A stretch of DNA of 64,000 nt. It comes from Rubrimonas cliftonensis. GTDB taxonomy: Bacteria > Pseudomonadota > Alphaproteobacteria > Rhodobacterales > Rhodobacteraceae. The DNA lies in assembly GCF_900107585.1 (NCBI RefSeq), contig NZ_FNQM01000002.1:62001-126000 (forward strand). The letters run 5' to 3'. Within the stretch, counting starts at the first letter, position 1, and every line of letters starts with the position of its first letter. Below are positions 35,910 to 44,980 of the stretch, piece after piece. Both the position numbers and the translations under genes were made by a program. Below the pieces are notes generated by a model. That model ran no database searches. It saw nothing but the letters and a program-made list of their open reading frames with translations, and was not told the origin of the DNA.

Positions 35910-36269
35910 CGGGCAGGCTTCCTTTCGGCGGCGCGTCGCACCTGCGCCGGAGACGCGAGGATGATAGGGCGATGCTGCGCCGCGATCAACACGGGCGGCA
36001 GTCGCAGGCGCCGAGGCGGCGCAATCCGAAGACATTGCCCGTCGAGGCGTTGCGGTAGCGTAAATAATGGCAGGGCGGCGACGCCGGAGCGGCGCGCGGC
36101 CTGACCGCCCCGCGGCCGCCGCCCCACGCCAGCGCCTCCTCGCGGTCTTCCTGTCGCGCCCTGATCCGGCCAGCCCGGACTCGCTCCAGGCCCGCGATGC
36201 GCCGCGCCGCGGGTCGCGGGGGCGTCCGGATGCGCCGGCGCGGAACGTCCCCGCCGGCGCGCCGACCCG
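35910..36269. other. 360-base gap between metF and the rhodanese gene
   Basis: No convincing gene is seen. A small plus-strand frame (36067-36330) is low-complexity Arg/Pro/Ala and lacks a ribosome binding site. The segment near 36050-36068 is locally AT-rich (gcgtaaataatgg) and could be part of the metF promoter. I see no riboswitch-like pairing or terminator with a T-run. Confidence 0.5.
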
Positions 36270-37202
36270 TCAGCCGCCGGGCGAGAGCGGCAGGCCCGCC
36301 CGCGTCCAGCCGACGACGGATTCGGGATAGAGCTTCACGTTCTCGACGCCGGCGAGTTCGGAGAGCGCGAACCAGTTGGTCGCCGCCCAGTGACCGGTGT
36401 TGCAGAAGCTCACGATGGCGTCGCCGTTCGCCTCGGCCGCCAGCGCGCGGGCGCGCTCGAGCGCGGACTCCGGCGCGGTGACGCGGGGCGAGGATGGGGC
36501 GAACCAGCTGCTGTGCACGAGGTTGAGCGCGCCGAACAGGGTGCCGGCCTCCTGGGCCGCGTCGTGCTTCTTCAGCCCGCGGAAGAACTCCTCGGGGCGC
36601 GCGTCCACCAGCACGGCGCCGTCGCCGCCCTCGGCGGCGCGCACATCATCGCGCGTCGCGAGCCAGTCGTCGGCGATGCGCGCCTCGAAGGCGCTGCGCG
36701 CGACCGTCGTCGGCTCCGTCGTGACCGGCAGGCCTGCGGCCTCCCAGGCCTTCTGGCCGCCGTTGAGGATCGCGATCTGCGAGACGCCGGCCGATTTCAG
36801 CGTCCAGTAGACGCGGGCGGCGGCGCCGAAATCGCTGTCGGTCGCGCCGCGATAGGCGACCACGACCGGGGTCTCGGCGGTCACGCCGGCGGCCTGGAGC
36901 GTCTCGGTGAGCGCCGCGTCCGAGATCAGCGCGCCGGGGTTCTCCTTCGGGCCGCGATAGGCGCCGTAGGGCGTGTTGACGGCGCCGGCGATGTGGCCGT
37001 CGGCGAAGCCCTCGCTCACGAGCTTGCCGGCCTTGTCCTTCACCGTCTCGGGCGGACGGATGTCGAGGATGCGCAGGTCGGGCGTGCTCTCGATCAACGC
37101 CGCAAGCTCCTCCGGCTCGACGAGCTTGCGCCATTCCGAGGCGACGGCGGGCGGCGCGACGGCGAATGTCAGCGCGACGAGGGCGAGCAGTCTTGTGAAC
37201 AT
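36270..37202 (-). CDS. Periplasmic sulfurtransferase with two rhodanese domains
   Basis: 310 residues. A signal peptide ends near PPAVASEW. The N-terminal rhodanese domain (about 30-150) has DLRILDIRPPE and VVVAYRGATDS, with Arg where active domains have Cys, so it is inactive. The C-terminal domain (170-310) has the catalytic Cys in IVSFCNTGHWAAT. This is the usual layout for thiosulfate sulfurtransferases, here exported. It moves a sulfane sulfur between donor and acceptor; the partner is unknown. Confidence 0.9.
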   Translation of the reverse strand: MFTRLLALVALTFAVAPPAVASEWRKLVEPEELAALIESTPDLRILDIRPPETVKDKAGKLVSEGFADGHIAGAVNTPYGAYRGPKENPGALISDAALTETLQAAGVTAETPVVVAYRGATDSDFGAAARVYWTLKSAGVSQIAILNGGQKAWEAAGLPVTTEPTTVARSAFEARIADDWLATRDDVRAAEGGDGAVLVDARPEEFFRGLKKHDAAQEAGTLFGALNLVHSSWFAPSSPRVTAPESALERARALAAEANGDAIVSFCNTGHWAATNWFALSELAGVENVKLYPESVVGWTRAGLPLSPGG

Positions 37203-37350
37203 GGCGCATCTCCTCAGGGCGTGTCACGGGCAGCGGCTATCTGCGCGCGGCCTTCGTCGCGCGCAACGGCGGGCCCGGTCCCGAGCCGCCGGCGGCGTTC
37301 GCCGCCGACGCGCCATCGGCGGAGGAACATCCGGCCGTCAGGTTCGCCAC

Positions 37351-37363
37351 GGAACCAGGTTCC
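37351..37363. repeat. Perfect 6-1-6 inverted repeat
   Basis: ggaacc-a-ggttcc lies in the gap upstream of the rhodanese gene and downstream of trmO. It may be an operator or a short stem; position is the only support. Confidence 0.3.
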
Positions 37364-37416
37364 GCCTGAGCGCGGCTGGCGTGAAGGGCGTTCCTATTTC
37401 GGCGCCTTCGCCTCTC

Positions 37417-37464
37417 GCATCACGCCTGCGCGCACGGGCGTCACGCCTGCGCGCGAGGGCATCG
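37417..37464. repeat. Two tandem 21-bp units plus a partial at the trmO 3' end
   Basis: Units at 37417-37437 and 37438-37458 share tcacgcctgcgcgc and differ at a few bases, with the start of a third at 37459. The repeat straddles the trmO stop codon (37441-37443). Confidence 0.75.
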
Positions 37465-37899
37465 TTCGGGCTTGAGGTCGATCAACGGCGTGCCGTCGAG
37501 GCAGTCGAGGCCACGCACCAGCAGCGTCGCGCCCTCCACGCCCAGCAGCGCGACGGGCGACGAGGCGACAGGGTTCGGCCGCAGCGGCGAGCGCAGCGCG
37601 AAGGTGCCGACGGTCGCGCCGTCGCGGCGCGGGTTCTGCCGCACGAGGTCTCGCCGGGCGCGGTGCATCCAGTAGAGCAGCTGCAGGCGGGCCCGGCCCG
37701 CGACGCCGTCGAGCGCCTCGGCCCAACGCGGGTCGATCTCGACGCGGCAGACCGGGCCCGCCTCCATGTCGCCCTGCTTGGGGCAGTCGGCCGGGTCGGT
37801 CCAGGGCGTGCGGATGCGGCCGATGAACCAGACGCCGGCGTCGAAATCCGTCGGCGTCTCGGTGACGATCTCTCCGGGACGCAGGTCGCTGTCGGTCAT
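37441..37899 (-). CDS. trmO: tRNA (t6A37-N6)-methyltransferase, TrmO/TsaA type
   Basis: 152 residues. TrmO uses SAM to methylate t6A37 in some tRNAs. The beta-barrel fold shows GRIRTPWTDPADCPKQG near the start, LYWMHRARRD in the middle, and the SAM/tRNA motif FALRSPLRPNPVASSPVALL with LVRGLDCLDGTPLIDLKP at the end. These are standard TrmO/YaeB segments, although the protein lacks the C-terminal domain of the E. coli form. The last codons fall within a 21-bp tandem repeat, so the C-terminus may vary between strains. Confidence 0.9.
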   Translation of the reverse strand: MTDSDLRPGEIVTETPTDFDAGVWFIGRIRTPWTDPADCPKQGDMEAGPVCRVEIDPRWAEALDGVAGRARLQLLYWMHRARRDLVRQNPRRDGATVGTFALRSPLRPNPVASSPVALLGVEGATLLVRGLDCLDGTPLIDLKPERCPRAQA

Positions 37900-38027
37900 C
37901 TCTCGCGCTCCGACGGGGCTGGCTGAGAGAGGATGGCGCCGCGGGCCTCGGCGGGCAAGCGGCGGGCCATTGCGCCGGGAACAATCGCCACGTTGCAGGG
38001 ACTCGGCGGCAGGCGTAGCGAACGGTC

Positions 38028-38627
38028 ATGAGTCTTGACCTTCTTCTCGCGCTCGCGGCGCTCGCCGTCGCCTCGACCTGGACGCCGGGGCCGAACAACC
38101 TGATGCTCGCGAGTTCCGGCGCCACTTTCGGCCTGCGCGCGACCCTGCCGCATGCGCTGGGCGTGGCGCTCGGCTTTCCGCTGATGCTGTTCGTCGTCGC
38201 GCTGTTTCTCGGCGAGGCGTTCCAGCGCAGCGAACTGCTGCGCGAGACGCTGCGCTGGGTCGGCGTCGCGCTGCTTCTGTGGCTGGGGTGGCGCATCGCG
38301 ACGGCGGGCAGAGCGAAGGCGAAGGGCCGCGCGCGCCCCTTCACCTTCCTTGAGGCCGCCGCCTTCCAGTGGGTGAACCCCAAGGCCTGGGCCATGGCCG
38401 TGTCGACGGCGGCCGCGTTCCTGACCGGCGCCGCGCCGGTGCGCGAGGCGGCGCTCTGCGCGGGCGTCTTCGTGCTGAGTGGACTGGGCTCGGCGCATGC
38501 CTGGGCCGGTCTGGGGGCCGCGATTGGGCGCCTGCTGTCCACGCCCGGCCGGCTGACGGCGTTCAACGCGACGATGGGCGCACTGGTGGCGGCGTCGGCG
38601 ATTTATCTCGCCGTCGCCGATCTCTGA
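38028..38627 (+). CDS. LysE/RhtB family amino-acid exporter
   Basis: 199 residues with about six membrane helices. The N-terminal helix carries TWTPGPNNLMLASSGATFGL, the LysE/RhtB signature (TPGPN). FTFLEAAAFQWVNPKAWAMA at about residue 105 is the second conserved region. It likely exports an amino acid or derivative; the substrate is not predictable. It is a single gene convergent with scoB, 26 bases apart. Confidence 0.9.
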   Translation: MSLDLLLALAALAVASTWTPGPNNLMLASSGATFGLRATLPHALGVALGFPLMLFVVALFLGEAFQRSELLRETLRWVGVALLLWLGWRIATAGRAKAKGRARPFTFLEAAAFQWVNPKAWAMAVSTAAAFLTGAAPVREAALCAGVFVLSGLGSAHAWAGLGAAIGRLLSTPGRLTAFNATMGALVAASAIYLAVADL

Positions 38628-38653
38628 GCCTTCGAGGGCGGAGCAGGCGCGCG

Positions 38654-39283
38654 TCAGTCGACGAGCGCGGCCTCGGTGGCGGCGCGGGCCGCGTCGAGGT
38701 CGACGCCAGGCGCCAGCTCGACGATCTTCAGCCCGCCCTCGACGACGTCGAAGACGCCGAGATTGGTCACGATGCGGTCCACCACCGCCTTGCCGGTCAG
38801 AGGCAGGGAGCATTCCTTCAGCAGCTTGCTCTCGCCGGCCTTGTTGGTGTGGTCCATGATGACGACGACGCGCTTGACGCCGGCCACGAGGTCCATCGCG
38901 CCGCCCATGCCCTTCACGAGCTTGCCGGGGATCATCCAGTTGGCGAGATCGCCGGCCTCGCTGACCTCCATCGCGCCGAGGATGGAGATGTCGATGTGGC
39001 CGCCGCGGATCATCCCGAAGCTCGTCGCGCTGTCGAAATAGGAGGTGCGGTCGAGCTCCGTGATGGTCTGCTTGCCGGCGTTGATGAGGTCGGCGTCGAC
39101 TTCGTCCTCGGTGGGGAACGGGCCCATGCCGAGCATGCCGTTCTCCGACTGCAGGGTTACGTCCACGCCTTCGGGGATGTGGTTGGCCACCAGCGTCGGG
39201 ATGCCGATGCCGAGATTGCAGTAGAAGCCGTCCTCAAGTTCCTGCGCGGCCCTTCTGGCCATGTCGTCGCGTGTCCAGGGCAT
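38654..39283 (-). CDS. scoB: Succinyl-CoA:3-ketoacid CoA-transferase subunit B
   Basis: 209 residues. The catalytic Glu is in [13 protein letters not shown] (about residue 43), to which CoA is covalently attached during transfer. [19 protein letters not shown] is the conserved N-terminal part, and [20 protein letters not shown] the C-terminal one. With subunit A it activates acetoacetate using succinyl-CoA, linking ketone-body or polyhydroxyalkanoate turnover to the TCA cycle. GAGGAGC precedes the ATG. It is separated from subunit A by a small unrelated gene. Confidence 0.94.
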   Translation of the reverse strand: MPWTRDDMARRAAQELEDGFYCNLGIGIPTLVANHIPEGVDVTLQSENGMLGMGPFPTEDEVDADLINAGKQTITELDRTSYFDSATSFGMIRGGHIDISILGAMEVSEAGDLANWMIPGKLVKGMGGAMDLVAGVKRVVVIMDHTNKAGESKLLKECSLPLTGKAVVDRIVTNLGVFDVVEGGLKIVELAPGVDLDAARAATEAALVD

Positions 39284-39332
39284 TTCTTGGTCGCTCCTCG
39301 GGCGTGACGGCCGCGCAGGAAGGCTCAGTCCT

Positions 39333-39572
39333 TCAGGCGGCCACTTTCTTTACGGTGATGTCGGCGTGGTTGCGCAGCGCGTCCGCCATCATCACGGCCG
39401 CGTACTGGTGCGCCATCGCCGAGGCGAAGGTCGCGGCGATCTCGGGGTGCTTGTCCGAAAATCCCTTGCCGCTGTACTTGTCGGCGAGTTCGCGGCCGTC
39501 GGTGATGAACACGTCCATGCACTCACGGATTTCGCGGCGAAGCTGTTCGGTCAGGGAATCGTATTCAGACAT
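39333..39572 (-). CDS. Small uncharacterised protein between the CoA-transferase subunits
   Basis: 79 residues, from an ATG with GGAG upstream. No membrane segment or signal is seen; the sequence looks mostly helical: [20 protein letters not shown], then [20 protein letters not shown] and [12 protein letters not shown] recognise no family. The gaps are 15 bases to scoA and 49 to scoB, with the same direction, so it is almost surely co-transcribed. It may regulate or stabilise the transferase; that is inference from position. Composition matches the neighbours, so it is not an obvious recent insert. Confidence 0.72.
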   Translation of the reverse strand: MSEYDSLTEQLRREIRECMDVFITDGRELADKYSGKGFSDKHPEIAATFASAMAHQYAAVMMADALRNHADITVKKVAA

Positions 39573-39587
39573 CTTCAAGGGCTCCGG

Positions 39588-40283
<696 letters not shown>

Positions 40284-40356
40284 GGCGGATGTCCCTCCGG
40301 CGGCTGACGCCCCGTTCTAACGTCGCTCGCTGCGCTGCGCAAAGGGCCGCGGGCGT

Positions 40357-41880
40357 TCAGCGCGGCGGCAGGATGGCGCGGGCGGCGCGGGCGACGCGCG
40401 CCACCGGCCCGGCGTCGCCGCCCTCGCCGACGGAGGCGCGCAGGGTCTGCTCCGAGCGGCTCGCGCTCAGCAGCCAGAACAGCAGGTTGTCGCCGAAGAC
40501 CGGGCTCTGGGTGATGGCGACGTGCTCCGAAGGCAGCAGCAGGGTGCTGGCGAGCCCCGAGATCGGCGAGCGCAGGGCGATCTCGCGCCGCTCCGCGTAG
40601 CCCTGGCGCTCGTCCATGAGCGAACTGGCGCGCAGAACCACCCCGTCCCCCTCCTCGAAGCCGACGATCTCCACGGCGCCGTCCTCCGGCGATACGACCG
40701 CCGTGGCCGGCGTCAGGTAGCCGCCGCCCACGACGAGGAACGCTTCGAGCCCCTGCGGAAAGCTGGCTGGACGGTCGAGCGCGGCCTGCAGCTGCTCCGC
40801 CCGGGCCAGCGCCTTGCGCTGGTGGGCGAGCCCGCGCGCGCGGCGGACCGCGGGATCGAGAACGTCGGGCATCACCGCCTCGAGCACCGGCGCGGCCTCC
40901 GGCGACGCGAGCCCCCAGCCGAAGCGCTCCCAGAGGCCGGGATCGAAGATGTCGACCGCCGGGCCGGTCTCGTCGCCGTAGCGCACGCGGCCGTGCCGCA
41001 GCCGGGGCAACAGCTGGTAGGTCGATGCGTGCGTGCCGATCAGCGCGGGCGGGAACTCCGGCTGCAGGAAGCCGAAGCTCTTGCCGTTCACGAGGTTCTC
41101 GAAGGCGATGACCGAGCCGGCGTTGGGCGGCGCGATCAACACGACGGTGCCCACGTCGCCGACGCCCTCCCATGTCAGGGGCGGCAGGCCGCCGTCGGCC
41201 GGCAGATCCTGCCCGCCATACATGAGGTAGTAGCGCGCGACGAGCGCGCCCATGGAGTGCGCCACGATGTCGAACACGACCGGCTCGCTCGCCGCGCCGA
41301 GGACGCGCCGCCGCTCCGCCTCGACCTGGGCGCGCTTGCGCCTGATGAAGTAGTCGAGGTCTTGCGCGGCCTCCACGATGTCGCGTCGCCAGTCGTAGGG
41401 AAACTCGAAGGCGTCGAGATTCTGGGCGCGCTCGGCGATCTCGGCGGCGCGGGTCTCGCGGAAGTCGTAGCCCCCGGCGATGAGGGTGCGGATGATCCCG
41501 CCATAGACGTCGAGCGAGAGCGTCGCGCCGAGGATGTCGGCCCGCGCAACGCGCACGACCCCGTCGGGCCGCACCCCGTCGCGCAGCGCGCCGAGCGCGG
41601 CGCCCTCGGGGCCGATGGGCAGCGCCAGCAGGCTCAGCGCCTCGGGCGTGTCCGGCTCCAGCGCGAGCCGGCTCTCGCCGCCCCAGACCGTGACGCTGGA
41701 ACGGGTGTCCACGAGCCGCGAGCCGAGCGTGCCGGGGATGGTGATCACCGGCCGCCGCGCCTCGGCGTCTATCGCCGCCACGTCGGCGTAGATGCGGGTG
41801 AGGTCCGGCGGAGCGGGATCGCTCCCGCACGCGGCGAGCCCGGCCGAGGCGGCGACGAGAAGGGCGGCGGTCCGGCGCAT
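40357..41880 (-). CDS. LCAT-like alpha/beta-hydrolase lipoprotein
   Basis: 507 residues. A lipoprotein signal (MRRTAALLVAASAGLAACGS; lipobox LAAC) anchors it in the envelope. The lecithin:cholesterol acyltransferase-type core shows VITIPGTLGSRLVD near the start, FEFPYDWRRDI, the nucleophile elbow VAHSMGALVARYYL (Ser about 208), and LIAPPNAGSV. Conserved Asp and His are likely in the C-terminal third. It may act as a phospholipase or acyltransferase on envelope lipids; substrate unknown. Confidence 0.82.
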   Translation of the reverse strand: MRRTAALLVAASAGLAACGSDPAPPDLTRIYADVAAIDAEARRPVITIPGTLGSRLVDTRSSVTVWGGESRLALEPDTPEALSLLALPIGPEGAALGALRDGVRPDGVVRVARADILGATLSLDVYGGIIRTLIAGGYDFRETRAAEIAERAQNLDAFEFPYDWRRDIVEAAQDLDYFIRRKRAQVEAERRRVLGAASEPVVFDIVAHSMGALVARYYLMYGGQDLPADGGLPPLTWEGVGDVGTVVLIAPPNAGSVIAFENLVNGKSFGFLQPEFPPALIGTHASTYQLLPRLRHGRVRYGDETGPAVDIFDPGLWERFGWGLASPEAAPVLEAVMPDVLDPAVRRARGLAHQRKALARAEQLQAALDRPASFPQGLEAFLVVGGGYLTPATAVVSPEDGAVEIVGFEEGDGVVLRASSLMDERQGYAERREIALRSPISGLASTLLLPSEHVAITQSPVFGDNLLFWLLSASRSEQTLRASVGEGGDAGPVARVARAARAILPPR

Positions 41881-42016
41881 CTGGAGCCCGTCGGGGATTG
41901 TTCGGCCCCGATCCTATTTCCGGGCTGCGCGATGGGGAAGCGGCGATGCGCGCGTCTGGCCCCTGGAGGCGTCCGGCCTCGCGGACCTGTGACCGGCCCG
42001 GACAGGTGCGGAGGGC

Positions 42017-42093
42017 TGGCGACCCCGGAGGGACTCGAACCCCCAACCTCGGACTTAGAAGGTCCTTGCTCTATCCGGTTGAGCTACGGGGCC
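42017..42093 (-). tRNA. tRNA-Arg (anticodon TCT)
   Basis: The 77-nt cloverleaf folds: acceptor GGCCCCG/CGGGGTC with one G-T pair, D-stem GCTC/GAGC, anticodon loop CTTCTAA (anticodon TCT) and T-loop TTCGAGT, with CCA encoded in the genome. The last pair of the anticodon stem (position 27-43) is an A-G mismatch. It decodes AGA, a rare codon in this GC-rich genome. Confidence 0.93.
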
Positions 42094-42179
42094 CGCGCGC
42101 CGCCCTTATCACAGAGCCGGGCCGCTTCGCGCAACAGCCGCGCCGGGCGTCGTCGCGGGTTCCCGGCTCCGCCTTCGGT

Positions 42180-42491
42180 TCAATGGGTCCAGGGCGCCCG
42201 CCGCTCGGTGGCGAAGTTGTCGCCGTAGCCGCGCGGGCGGATCGTCGGACGGCGCTTCTTCGGCTCCAGCACCTGAAAGGCGATCCTGTGGCGTTCGGCG
42301 TACTCGACCGCGGCCTCGCGGCTGTCAAAGCGGAGCTTGACCTGGCCGTTCATGTCGTCGCTGGAGGTCCAGCCCATCAGTGGATCAATGGTGCGGCGGC
42401 TCTCGGGGGCATACTCCAGCACCCAGGACTTCGTGTTGGCCTGTCCGGATGTCATCGCGCTCCGGGCCGGCTGGTATATCTTGGCGAGCAT
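42180..42491 (-). CDS. NADH dehydrogenase accessory subunit (NDUFS4/ETC_C1 type)
   Basis: 103 residues. The Pfam-type 'ETC complex I subunit conserved region' is clear: ARIYQP-like LAKIYQPARSAMTSGQ, WVLEYAPESRRTIDPLMGW, then VKLRFDSREAAVEYAERH and VLEPKKRRPTIRPRGYGDNF. This alphaproteobacterial homologue of mitochondrial NDUFS4 associates with complex I. The ATG before LAKIYQ has GGAG upstream. It sits beside tRNA-Arg and divergent from uvrB. Confidence 0.93.
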   Translation of the reverse strand: MLAKIYQPARSAMTSGQANTKSWVLEYAPESRRTIDPLMGWTSSDDMNGQVKLRFDSREAAVEYAERHRIAFQVLEPKKRRPTIRPRGYGDNFATERRAPWTH

Positions 42492-42585
42492 CGGCTGGCT
42501 CCGCTGATTCATTGCGCTATGGATATGACGGAGTGCGTCGCGGCGCTCAAGCGCCCCGGCGTCGCGGGGCCGAACCCCAGGTCGG

Positions 42586-44772
42586 ATGTTGCACGCCATG
42601 ACCACTGACACGCTCGTCACCGTACCCCAGAGGCCCGCCCGCCGCGAGAAGCTGGAAGGCGGCGTCCGGCTGGAGATGGTCAGCGCGTTCTCGCCGGCCG
42701 GCGACCAGCCCAGGGCCATCGGCGAGCTCGCCGAGGGCGTCATGGCCGGCGAGCGCGACCAGGTGCTGCTCGGCGCCACCGGCACCGGCAAGACCTACAC
42801 CATGGCGAAAGTCATCGAGGCGACCCAGCGCCCGGCGATCATCCTCGCCCCCAACAAGACGCTGGCGGCGCAGCTCTACGGCGAGTTCAAGAGCTTCTTT
42901 CCCAACAACGCCGTGGAATACTTCGTCAGCTACTACGACTATTACCAGCCCGAGGCGTATGTGCCGCGTTCCGACACCTACATCGAGAAAGAGAGTCAGA
43001 TCAACGAGCAGATCGACCGCATGCGCCACTCCGCGACGCGGGCGCTGCTGGAGCGCGACGACGTGGTGATCGTGGCGTCGGTGTCCTGCATCTACGGCAT
43101 CGGCGCGGTCGAGACCTACGGCGCGATGACCCAGGATCTTGTCGTCGGCAGGGCCTACGACCAGCGCACGGTGATGCGCGAGCTGGTGGCGCAGCAGTAT
43201 CGTCGCGCCGACATGAATTTTTCGCGCGGCGGCTTCCGGGTGCGGGGCGACAGCCTGGAGATCTGGCCCGCCCACATGGAGGACCGCGCCTGGCGGCTCA
43301 GCTTCTTCGGCGAGGAGCTGGAGAGCATCCACGAATTCGACCCGCTGCTCGGCGAGCGCACCGCGACGCTCAAGCACGTCCGCGTCTACGCCAACAGCCA
43401 CTACGTCACGCCGCGGCCGACGCTCAACCAGGCGGTCAAGCACATCCGCGAGGAGCTGAAGGTCCGTCTCAAGCAGTTCGAGGCCGAGGGCAAGCTTCTG
43501 GAGGCGCAGAGGATCGAACAGCGCACCAACTACGATATCGAGATGATGGAGGCGACCGGCTCCTGCAACGGCATCGAGAACTACAGCCGCTATCTCTCGG
43601 GCCGCAAGCCGGGCGAGCCGCCGCCGACGCTGTTCGAATACATCCCGGACAACGCCATCGTCTTCGCCGACGAGAGCCATGTCAGCGTGCCGCAGATCGG
43701 CGGCATGTATCGCGGCGACTACCGGCGCAAGTTCACGCTGGCCGAATACGGCTTCCGGCTGCCGTCCTGCATGGACAACCGCCCGCTCAAGTTCGAGGAA
43801 TGGGACGCGATGCGCCCGCAGTCGGTGTTCGTCTCGGCGACGCCTGGAAAGTGGGAGATGGAGCGCACGGGGGGCGTCTTCGTCGAACAGGTCATCCGTC
43901 CGACGGGCCTCATCGACCCGCCGGTGGAGGTGCGCCCGGTCAAGATGCAGGTGGACGACCTGCTCGACGAGGTGAAGGCGACGGCGCTGGCCGGCTACCG
44001 CAGCCTCGTCACCGTGCTCACCAAGCGGATGGCGGAGGATCTGACCGAATACCTGCACGAGCAGGGCGTGCGGGTGCGCTACATGCACTCCGACATCGAC
44101 ACCATCGAGCGCATCGAGATCCTGCGCGACCTGCGGCTCGGCGCCTTCGACGTGCTGGTGGGGATCAACCTGCTGCGCGAGGGGCTCGACATCCCCGAAT
44201 GCGGGCTGGTGGCGATCCTCGACGCCGACAAGGAGGGGTTCCTGCGGTCGGAGACGTCGCTGATCCAGACCATCGGGCGCGCGGCGCGCAACGTCGACGG
44301 CAAGGTGATCATGTACGCCGACCGCATCACCGGCTCGATGGAAAGGGCGATGCGCGAGACCGAGCGCCGCCGCGCCAAGCAGACCGAATACAACGAGGCT
44401 AATGGCATCACGCCGCAGAGCATCAAGCGCAACATCGACGACATCCTGCAGAGCGTCTACGAGCGCGACCACGTCACGCCGAAGATCGAGAAGGGCCCCG
44501 ACGTCGGCCCAAACCTCAAGGCGCATCTGGAGCACCTGCGCAAGCAGATGATCAAGGCGGCCGAGAACCTCGAATTCGAGGAGGCGGCGCGGATGCGCGA
44601 CGAGATCAAGCGGCTGGAGGCGGTCGAGCTGGCAGTCGCCGACGACCCGATGGCGCGGCAGTCCGCCGTCGAGGCGGCGTCGGAGGCGGCGGTCTCCGCG
44701 GCGGGCCGCTCGAAGGCCGGCCGCGCCGGCTCCCGCGGGAAGCCGGCGAGACGCGGCAAGGCGCGCGGCTAG
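42586..44772 (+). CDS. uvrB: Excinuclease ABC subunit B
   Basis: 728 residues. The UvrB helicase verifies DNA damage with UvrA and recruits UvrC. Walker A GATGTGKT is at about residues 63-70; the beta-hairpin [20 protein letters not shown] and the RecA-like motif [18 protein letters not shown] follow, with [20 protein letters not shown] in the second lobe. The UVR domain ([20 protein letters not shown]) is near the C-terminus, followed by a basic Gly/Arg tail. An ATG four codons downstream is another possible start. Confidence 0.97.
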   Translation: MLHAMTTDTLVTVPQRPARREKLEGGVRLEMVSAFSPAGDQPRAIGELAEGVMAGERDQVLLGATGTGKTYTMAKVIEATQRPAIILAPNKTLAAQLYGEFKSFFPNNAVEYFVSYYDYYQPEAYVPRSDTYIEKESQINEQIDRMRHSATRALLERDDVVIVASVSCIYGIGAVETYGAMTQDLVVGRAYDQRTVMRELVAQQYRRADMNFSRGGFRVRGDSLEIWPAHMEDRAWRLSFFGEELESIHEFDPLLGERTATLKHVRVYANSHYVTPRPTLNQAVKHIREELKVRLKQFEAEGKLLEAQRIEQRTNYDIEMMEATGSCNGIENYSRYLSGRKPGEPPPTLFEYIPDNAIVFADESHVSVPQIGGMYRGDYRRKFTLAEYGFRLPSCMDNRPLKFEEWDAMRPQSVFVSATPGKWEMERTGGVFVEQVIRPTGLIDPPVEVRPVKMQVDDLLDEVKATALAGYRSLVTVLTKRMAEDLTEYLHEQGVRVRYMHSDIDTIERIEILRDLRLGAFDVLVGINLLREGLDIPECGLVAILDADKEGFLRSETSLIQTIGRAARNVDGKVIMYADRITGSMERAMRETERRRAKQTEYNEANGITPQSIKRNIDDILQSVYERDHVTPKIEKGPDVGPNLKAHLEHLRKQMIKAAENLEFEEAARMRDEIKRLEAVELAVADDPMARQSAVEAASEAAVSAAGRSKAGRAGSRGKPARRGKARG

Positions 44773-44796
44773 GCGCCGCGGCTCACCGATGCGGCG
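44770..44796 (+). terminator. Possible uvrB terminator stem
   Basis: A perfect 8-bp inverted repeat, ggcgccgc / gcggcgcc with an 11-base loop, overlaps the uvrB stop region. It lacks a T-run, so a factor-dependent end or chance are possible. Confidence 0.35.
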
Positions 44797-44863
44797 CCGC
44801 GCGCCGTCGGGCGCCTTCCGCCTGGGCGGGCGCGCGACGGCGCCGCATTGTCGCGCGCTTCGC

Positions 44864-44980
44864 TTGACATCCCTCCGCCGCCCGTTTGAGCTTGGCTCGG
44901 CAGTAGGCGCCGGTCGCAGGGAGAGCCGCTTGAACGCCATGGCTTCTGGAAGGACGGTCGCCAGACGGGGCGGCCGGTGA
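44864..44980 (+). promoter_or_regulatory. Candidate promoter and leader peptide before the amidohydrolase-importer operon
   Basis: A consensus -35 box TTGACA lies at 44864-44869; the matching -10 is weak (tgagct at 44887). An AGGGAGAG site at about 44918 precedes a short frame starting TTG (44930) or ATG (44939), which encodes the 13-residue MASGRTVARRGGR and stops at 44978-44980, overlapping the GTG start of the first operon gene by two bases. The arrangement would allow coupled translation; it is inference only. Confidence 0.35.

Noticed and set aside
35910-36269. Possible methionine-cycle riboswitch upstream of metF
   Set aside because: I could not build a convincing pseudoknot or stem series by eye; only a small AT-rich strip and a ribosome binding site are visible.
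36270-37202. Loss of the catalytic Cys in the rhodanese protein
   Set aside because: Only the N-terminal domain lacks Cys, which is normal for two-domain sulfurtransferases; the C-terminal Cys is present.
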